The notes under the pieces were generated by a model. The model saw only the letters and a program-made list of their open reading frames with translations. It did not search any database and was not told the origin of the DNA. This document shows positions 1-4,213 of a stretch of 5,062 bases of DNA, piece by piece. The stretch comes from DATKWS01 sp035529435 (GTDB lineage Bacteria; Krumholzibacteriota; Krumholzibacteriia; Krumholzibacteriales; Krumholzibacteriaceae), in assembly GCA_035529435.1 (NCBI GenBank), contig DATKWS010000009.1, positions 1 to 5,062 of the forward strand, read 5' to 3'. A program made the position numbers and the translations under genes. The stretch's first letter is position 1. Each line of letters starts with the position of its first letter.

Positions 1-1
1 G

Positions 2-967
2 CGCATCGGCGGGTACCTCCGGCTGAGGGATTTCGAGGAGCATGCCTCGACCTGGGTTGAGCCGGTCGGTACGTCGTACCGTGGCTATCAGGTATGGGAG
101 CTTCCGCCGAACGGCCAGGGGATCGCCGCCCTCCAGATGCTCAACATACTCGAGGGATACGATCTTGCCGCGCTGGGCGGGGGAAGCGCCGATTACCTGC
201 ACCTCTTCATCGAGGCGAAGAAGCTCGCCTTCGCCGACCGGGCACGCTACTACGCCGATCCCGATTTCGCGGCGGTCCCCGTCGATCGCCTCGTCTCGAA
301 GGAATACGCCGCCGAGCGGCGCTCCCTGATCAATCCCGACCGCGCGATGCGCACCGATCCACCAGGTGACATGCGACTCGAGTCGGGAGAGACGACCTAC
401 CTCACGACGGCCGATGCGGACCGGAACTTCGTCTCCCTCATACAGAGCAACTACGCGGGATTCGGTTCGGGGCCCGTTCCCGACGGGCTCGGATTCTGCC
501 TCCAGGATCGCGGGGCCCTCTTCAATCTCGATCCGGATCACCCGAACTCGCTCGAGCCCCACAAGCGGCCGTTCCACACGATCATCCCCGCCATGGTCAC
601 ACAGGACGGAAGTCCCGTCTTCGCCTTCGGCGTGATGGGCGGCTCGATGCAGCCGCAGGGGCACGTGCAGATTCTCTGTAACATCATCGATTTCGGCATG
701 GGCGTCCAGGAGGCGGGGGATGCGCCGCGCATCCGGCATTTCGGCTCTTCACAACCGACCGGCGAGGAGATGACCGACGGCGGGCAGGTCGCCTACGAGG
801 AGGGGATCGCGCCCGAAGTGCTGCGCATGCTCGCCGACCGGGGACACGCGCTCGTCAAGATGAACGGCGGATTCGGCGGCTACCAGGGGATCTGGTGGGA
901 TCGCGTGAACGACGTTCTCGTCGGCGCGTCGGAGTCGCGCAAGGACGGCTGCGCGATGGGATACTAG
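2..967 (+). CDS. Gamma-glutamyltransferase-family protein, YwrD-like (5' partial)
   Basis: The frame is open from base 2 to the TAG at 965-967, giving 321 visible residues; roughly the first 200 of a ~530-residue family member are missing to the left. This is an N-terminal nucleophile hydrolase that normally cuts itself to expose a catalytic threonine and then moves or hydrolyses gamma-glutamyl groups. The nucleophile is most likely visible Thr131 (codon 392-394) in GETTYLTTADADRN, followed by SLIQSNYAGFGSG. Also visible are NGQGIAALQMLNIL near the start, KRPFHTIIPAM from residue 188, MGGSMQPQGHVQ around 212-223, and a KDGCAMGY C-terminus. The MQPQGH motif and this ending are typical of the YwrD-like branch rather than classical GGT. 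The Ser-Ser pair that holds the glutamyl carboxylate in E. coli GGT appears replaced by His-Thr, so the true substrate is open. Family call is firm; specificity is inference. It converges with the metal operon and shows no link to it. Confidence 0.93.
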   Translation, partial: RIGGYLRLRDFEEHASTWVEPVGTSYRGYQVWELPPNGQGIAALQMLNILEGYDLAALGGGSADYLHLFIEAKKLAFADRARYYADPDFAAVPVDRLVSKEYAAERRSLINPDRAMRTDPPGDMRLESGETTYLTTADADRNFVSLIQSNYAGFGSGPVPDGLGFCLQDRGALFNLDPDHPNSLEPHKRPFHTIIPAMVTQDGSPVFAFGVMGGSMQPQGHVQILCNIIDFGMGVQEAGDAPRIRHFGSSQPTGEEMTDGGQVAYEEGIAPEVLRMLADRGHALVKMNGGFGGYQGIWWDRVNDVLVGASESRKDGCAMGY

Positions 968-1005
968 CCTCGATCCGTCATTCTTTTGGATGTGAATGTT
1001 TGGCC

Positions 1006-1024
1006 GGCCGCCGTCCCGGCGCCC
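1006..1024. terminator. GC-rich hairpin between convergent genes, possible terminator
   Basis: In the 73-base gap between two converging stop codons, 1006-1013 can pair with 1017-1024 around a 3-base loop (seven G-C pairs, one C-C mismatch). A 7-base inverted repeat, GCCTCGA at 967-973 and TCGAGGC at 1031-1037, encloses it. No run of T follows on either strand, so this is not a classical intrinsic terminator. Position supports a role in ending both transcripts; the structure alone does not prove it. Confidence 0.3.
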
Positions 1025-1040
1025 GCCCGGTCGAGGCGTT

Positions 1041-1847
1041 CTATTTCGCCCCGATCCGCTTCAGGATCGTCGAGGTGAGGAGCGCCGTGGCGAGGAGAAG
1101 AACGATCGTCGCTCCCGAGGCGATATCGAGCAGGTAGGATACCCAGAGCCCGAGTATGCCGAGGACGACCGCCACGGCGGCGGCGGCGATCATCATCCGG
1201 TGCATCCGCGCGGTCCATTGCCGCGCGATTGCCGCCGGGATCGTCAGCAGCGCGATAACGAGTATGATCCCGACGACCCTGATGAGTACGATGATGCTCA
1301 GCGCAACGAGGCAGAGAAGCAGCATGTAGATGATTCTCGTCGGGACGCCGAGTAACCCGGAGAACTCCTCATCGAACGAGGAGGCGACGAGCTCCTTGTA
1401 AAAGAGCGCGACGAGCACGATGATGATGAGATCGAGCGCGAGCATTACATAGATGTCCGATAGGGGCACGGTGAGTATCGAGCCGAACAGGTAGCTGAAG
1501 AGATCGGGCGCGTATCCCGGCGCCAGGCCGATGAAGAGTATTCCCAGAGCCATCCCGAGCGACCACAGTATGCCGATCGCCGAGTCCTCGCTGATCTCGA
1601 TCTTCCTGCTCAACGTGCCGATGCCGAGGGCGGCGAGGAGGCTGAACGGTATCGCGGTTAGAACGGGGTTGACACCGAGCAGGTATCCGAGCCCGATTCC
1701 GCCGAAGGCGGCATGCGCGATTCCGCCGCTGATGAATACGATCCGTTTCACCACGACGAGCGTGCCGACGATGCCGCACGCGACGCCCACGAGCACCGCC
1801 GCGAGGAGGGCGTTCCGCATGAATTCGTACTGAAGCGCTTCGATCAT
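1041..1847 (-). CDS. znuB: Metal ABC transporter permease, ABC-3 family (ZnuB-like)
   Basis: This 268-residue protein forms the membrane channel of a divalent-metal importer. It is hydrophobic almost throughout, with several long segments (for example about residues 10-33, 36-60, 80-105, 113-135, 138-160, 175-200 and 220-262), as expected for the ABC-3 permease family, whose members are about 260-290 residues. Family-like stretches include VVVKRIVFISGGIAHAAFGG near the N-terminus and VGIILVIALLTIPAAIAR in the C-terminal third. An upstream in-frame start exists at 1904, but the ATG at 1847 is preferred: GGAGG lies 7 bases before it, and the ATG overlaps the stop of the ATPase gene as ATGA. It is the last gene of the operon and ends at TAG, facing the GGT-family gene. 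Zinc is inferred from the binding protein; this permease family also serves manganese and iron importers. Confidence 0.93.
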   Translation of the reverse strand: MIEALQYEFMRNALLAAVLVGVACGIVGTLVVVKRIVFISGGIAHAAFGGIGLGYLLGVNPVLTAIPFSLLAALGIGTLSRKIEISEDSAIGILWSLGMALGILFIGLAPGYAPDLFSYLFGSILTVPLSDIYVMLALDLIIIVLVALFYKELVASSFDEEFSGLLGVPTRIIYMLLLCLVALSIIVLIRVVGIILVIALLTIPAAIARQWTARMHRMMIAAAAVAVVLGILGLWVSYLLDIASGATIVLLLATALLTSTILKRIGAK

Positions 1848-2611
1848 TCGTGGTCCTCCAGAACCCGGTGCGGAATTCCGTGAGCGATCAGCTCGATAGG
1901 GCACTCGTACGTATCGGCGAGGTGCCGTATCCCCTCCTGCGTCGAACCATGGTAATGGAGCCTGCGGTTGAGACAGGCGACCTGCTCGACGTAAGCCGAG
2001 AGGACACCGATATCGTGCGTCACCATAACGATTGTCATATCACTGTTCAGGTCCTTCAAAAGGGAGTAGAACGAGTTCTGCCACTTCGTGTCGATGCTGG
2101 AAACCGGCTCGTCGAGAAGGAGGAGCTGCGGCTCCGTTGTCAGCGCGCGTGCGATGAGGACCCGCTGGCGTTCCCCGCCCGACAGGTCCCCGATCCGCCG
2201 GTCCCTGCGGTCCCGCATGCCGACGCGCTCGAGCGCCTCCAGGGCGGCGGCGGTGTCATCGCGCGTGTACCGTTTAAATAAACCGCGCCGTGCAAGCCGG
2301 CCCATCAGCACGATGTCGAGCACGGTGAGCGGGAAATCGAGATCGGGCTCGAATAGCTGGGGGATGTATCCGATCGTCCGCCTTCCCTCCGCGGGAGGCT
2401 TCCCGAAAACGGTGACCGTGCCCGTGTCGGGACGGGCGAGCCCGAGGATGAGCCGTAGGGCCGTGGTCTTCCCCCCGCCGTTCGGGCCGATGATCCCGAG
2501 AAAATCGTTCCGGCGGATCGTCATGGTGATGTCCTCGAGAACGGGCATCGCACCGTACGAGAATGAAACATTTTTCAGCTCGACGATCGCTTCCTTGGGC
2601 GTAGCCGTCAT
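1844..2611 (-). CDS. znuC: Metal ABC transporter ATP-binding protein (ZnuC-like)
   Basis: This 255-residue ATPase drives import on the cytoplasmic side of the permease. All nucleotide-binding motifs are present and intact: Walker A GPNGGGKTT at 42-50, Q-loop Gln85 in YIPQ, signature LSGGERQR at 143-150, Walker B LLLLDEP at 163-169, D-loop SSID at 171-174, and the switch His199 in VTHD. The C-terminus contains CPIELIAHGIPHRVL, a tail typical of zinc/manganese-type ATPases. The ATG at 2611 is chosen because GGGAG lies 7 bases upstream and the ATG overlaps the stop of the binding-protein gene as ATGA. The frame stays open for 90 further codons upstream, but those are Arg-rich and lie antiphase inside the binding-protein gene, so they are not part of this protein. 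The next gene also starts on this gene's stop, pointing to translational coupling of all three. Confidence 0.95.
   Translation of the reverse strand: MTATPKEAIVELKNVSFSYGAMPVLEDITMTIRRNDFLGIIGPNGGGKTTALRLILGLARPDTGTVTVFGKPPAEGRRTIGYIPQLFEPDLDFPLTVLDIVLMGRLARRGLFKRYTRDDTAAALEALERVGMRDRRDRRIGDLSGGERQRVLIARALTTEPQLLLLDEPVSSIDTKWQNSFYSLLKDLNSDMTIVMVTHDIGVLSAYVEQVACLNRRLHYHGSTQEGIRHLADTYECPIELIAHGIPHRVLEDHE
1855..1859 (-). promoter_or_regulatory. Ribosome-binding site of the permease gene
   Basis: GGAGG on the minus strand lies 7 bases before the ATG at 1847. It sits inside the last codons of the ATPase gene and decides the permease start in favour of 1847 over the in-frame start at 1904, which would add 19 residues lying wholly inside the ATPase gene. 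Confidence 0.8.
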
Positions 2612-3552
2612 TTCATTGCTCCCGCTATGGCCGCCGCGACGGCGCGGATATTCTCTATGTAGTTCGGTGCGAGTGGATCGGCGGGAAAGACGGCGCCACC
2701 GATCTCGCGGGCGATCACCTCGGCGCTCTTCGTATTGAACTGCGGCGAGACGAATACGGCCGTGATGCCGAGACGCTTCGCCTGCGTGACAAGGTGCTCG
2801 ATGCCGCGCGCCGTCGGCTCTTTGCCTTCGACCTCGATCGAAATCTGCTCGAGTCCGTAATCCCGCGCCAGGTATCCCCACGCGGGGTGGTACGTGATGA
2901 ATTTCCGCTGTGTCTTTTGGGCGAACATCCGCTCGATCGATCGGTCGAGCTCCTTGAGCTCCTGTACGTAGGCGTCCCGGCGAGCAGTGTAGCCGTCTCG
3001 GTGTGCCGGATCAACGGCGGCGAGCCCACGGAATGTGTTTTCGACCATGATCATCGCATTGCGGGGCGAGACCCATATATGGGGATCGATTCCCGTGCGC
3101 TCCTGCGCATGGGCCGTGCCGCTCTCCTCCGCCGGGTTGCGTGTGTCACCGTGCACGTGATCCGCGCCGGTGCCTCTTGCGGTAGCGAGCTCGATCCCCT
3201 CCGAGGCGTCCACAACGAGCATCTCGCTGTTCAACGATACGATCCGGTCGAGCCATTCCAGCTCGAACTCGATGCCACTCCCCACCTTGACGTACAGGAC
3301 GGCCTCGGTCAATTCAACGAGCTGGCTGGGGGTCGGTTCGTAGGTGTGGGGATTTGCTCCCGGGGGTATCATAACGAGCACGTGGACCCGATCCCCGCCG
3401 ATCCGTTCGACGAACTCGGCCTGGGGCGGAATGCTGACGGCGACGGTGAGCGTTCCGGCATCACCCGTGCGCCGGGCGCACCCTCCCGTTACGAGGATCG
3501 CGAATATCAGGCACAGCGCTATGAAGTACCTTATGTAGCGCCTTCTGCTCAA
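2608..3552 (-). CDS. znuA: Zinc-type ABC transporter substrate-binding lipoprotein (ZnuA-like)
   Basis: With the TTG start at 3552 the protein has 314 residues and captures a divalent metal outside the cytoplasmic membrane for the ZnuBC pair. The N-terminus has an Arg-rich stretch (SRRRYIRY), a hydrophobic core, and a lipobox-like VTGGC with Cys25 as the probable lipid anchor. Family motifs fit the TroA/ZnuA cluster: GANPHTYEPT (His69), DPHIWVSP (His158), YHPAWGYLARDYGL (His222), EGKEPT at 242-247 and DPLAPNY (Asp292). Three His plus one Asp suggests zinc, whereas manganese-type members often have Glu at the third position. The family's His-rich loop is short here (HVHGD near 132, then AHAQE). 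The start is uncertain: TTG has GGGGGG 8 bases upstream and gives a normal signal peptide. ATG at 3651 would add 33 residues translated from two tandem repeats. No Zur-type palindrome was recognised upstream. Confidence 0.93.
   Translation of the reverse strand: MSRRRYIRYFIALCLIFAILVTGGCARRTGDAGTLTVAVSIPPQAEFVERIGGDRVHVLVMIPPGANPHTYEPTPSQLVELTEAVLYVKVGSGIEFELEWLDRIVSLNSEMLVVDASEGIELATARGTGADHVHGDTRNPAEESGTAHAQERTGIDPHIWVSPRNAMIMVENTFRGLAAVDPAHRDGYTARRDAYVQELKELDRSIERMFAQKTQRKFITYHPAWGYLARDYGLEQISIEVEGKEPTARGIEHLVTQAKRLGITAVFVSPQFNTKSAEVIAREIGGAVFPADPLAPNYIENIRAVAAAIAGAMK
2619..2623 (-). promoter_or_regulatory. Ribosome-binding site of the ATPase gene
   Basis: GGGAG on the minus strand lies 7 bases before the ATG at 2611 and within the last codons of the binding-protein gene. 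It fixes the ATPase start and rules out the longer open frame that extends to 2881. Confidence 0.75.
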
Positions 3553-3558
3553 AATTAC

Positions 3559-3642
3559 ATCCCCCCGGCGGCCGGCGTTACATTCGCGGAGCGTTGATGC
3601 TTCCCCCCGACGGCCGACCTTACATTCGCGGAGCGTCGATGC
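3559..3642 (-). repeat. Two adjacent 42-base direct repeats in the znuA leader
   Basis: Units 3601-3642 and 3559-3600 abut without a spacer and match at 37 of 42 positions. Each, read on the minus strand, runs from GCATC through CTCCGCGAATGTAA and GGCCG to a run of six G. The differences are scattered single bases. Because 42 is a multiple of three, the frame leading into the binding-protein gene stays open through both copies and would read as a 14-residue repeat (ASTLREC-x-x-GRRG). The pair lies between the predicted transcription start and the TTG start, so it is probably transcribed leader rather than coding. Function unknown; it could be a remnant of a dispersed repeat or a translation-control element. 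Confidence 0.85.
3561..3566 (-). promoter_or_regulatory. Probable ribosome-binding site deciding the TTG start
   Basis: A run of six G on the minus strand lies 8 bases before the TTG at 3552-3550. Between them sits an out-of-frame ATGTAA (3560-3555), an ATG directly followed by a stop. The spacing suits the TTG, and the resulting protein begins with a normal lipoprotein signal. The G run belongs to the end of the second 42-base repeat, and the same run is also present in the first copy. Confidence 0.5.
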
Positions 3643-4052
3643 GCTCACCATTCCAATCGCTCGGCTTGCTTGAGTAATAATCCAGATGGGATTGGTTGTC
3701 AATATTCCGCCGCAAGAATTCGAGCGGAGCCTCATAATCCATGGGGCAGAGCTCCACGGCGTTTTTCAAAGCACCATCACCGGACCGAAGCAATCGGCCT
3801 TCGTCCGGCATCCTGCACGTGATGATGTCAAGTACAGAAAGCAGCGCCGGTTTAATCCGAAGGAGAGCGGTCTTATCTGGAAACGGCATATGCTTCATTA
3901 CGAGAGTCAATATCGCCAACAATTGCATAGGAACCAATAGGTTACAAATGATCGAGGCGCAATGCCAATCAGATATCTGCAACCGGATCTCACCACGTTA
4001 TATCGTGCTGAATTCCGGAGCGCCAACCACCCGCGCCGAACCCACACCGGGC
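3643..4052. other. Low-GC stretch without a convincing gene
   Basis: This segment is clearly richer in A and T than the genes to its left (27 G/C in the 60 bases 3901-3960). The longest minus-strand frame runs from a TTG at 3982, or an ATG at 3928, to the TAA at 3620. It encodes up to 120 residues ending in DYYSSKPSDWNGERIDAPRM. Neither start has a ribosome-binding site, the last codons overlap the first 42-base repeat, and the znu promoter lies inside the frame. I do not recognise the product. Plus-strand frames here (for example from 3741) look like shadows. It may be a decayed gene, a cassette-like remnant, or plain intergenic DNA. Confidence 0.45.
3674..3702 (-). promoter_or_regulatory. 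Predicted sigma-70 promoter of the znu-like operon
   Basis: On the minus strand TTGACA (3702-3697) is followed after exactly 17 bases by TATTAC (3679-3674). The -35 is perfect and the -10 matches TATAAT at four of six positions. Transcription would begin near 3667, giving a leader of about 115 bases that includes both 42-base repeats. A 6-base inverted repeat, CCAATC at 3653-3658 and GATTGG at 3690-3695, brackets the -10 box and could hold a regulator, though it resembles no Zur or Fur site I know. Confidence 0.6.
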
Positions 4053-4081
4053 TTGACGCAATCTCGATATACTGTTATCAT
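4053..4081 (+). promoter_or_regulatory. Predicted promoter of the integrase gene
   Basis: TTGACG (4053-4058) is followed after 17 bases by TATCAT (4076-4081), with TG one base before the -10 as in extended -10 promoters. Transcription would start near 4088 and leave a leader of about 125 bases before the integrase ATG. Many integron integrase promoters carry a LexA box across the -10 region. Here only a half-site-like ACTGT (4071-4075) is seen, with no matching ACAG partner, so SOS control is not supported by the sequence. Confidence 0.55.
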
Positions 4082-4196
4082 TATTTTTCCTAGATAATTC
4101 CGGAAGTTGCAAGATGGTTTGGGGTGTCGTCCGCGGGGACTCGATAATGAGCGCTTTTGCTCGTGCGTGAGCGGTCCGAGCGTCGAGAGGGTTTCT

Positions 4197-4203
4197 GGGG
4201 AGG
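4197..4203 (+). promoter_or_regulatory. Ribosome-binding site of the integrase gene
   Basis: GGGGAGG lies 10 bases before the ATG at 4214, slightly far but usable. No other purine-rich site of this strength precedes the alternative starts at 4262 and 4265, so it favours the longer N-terminus. Confidence 0.55.
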
Positions 4204-4213
4204 TGGTGCAGGT

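Noticed and set aside
2612..2881. A 90-codon upstream extension of the ATPase gene
   Set aside because: It is Arg-rich, lies antiphase inside the binding-protein gene, and the internal ATG at 2611 has a ribosome-binding site and an ATGA overlap.
2794..3597. A long plus-strand open frame opposite the binding-protein gene
   Set aside because: It is a mirror of a GC-rich coding gene. The minus strand encodes clear ZnuA motifs, and the plus product shows no family features.
3559..3642. CRISPR array
   Set aside because: There are only two units, they abut without a spacer, and no cas gene is nearby.
3640..3710. Zur or Fur box at the znu promoter
   Set aside because: No ATGTTATA-type or GATAAT-type palindrome is present; the CCAATC/GATTGG pair does not resemble either.
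4053..4073. Promoter using TATACT at 4068-4073 as the -10
   Set aside because: The spacer to TTGACG would be only 9 bases; TATCAT at 17 bases fits instead.
4068..4090. LexA box or Fur-like box (ACTGTTATCATTATT)
   Set aside because: Only one half of either palindrome is present; CTGT lacks a facing ACAG at the right distance.
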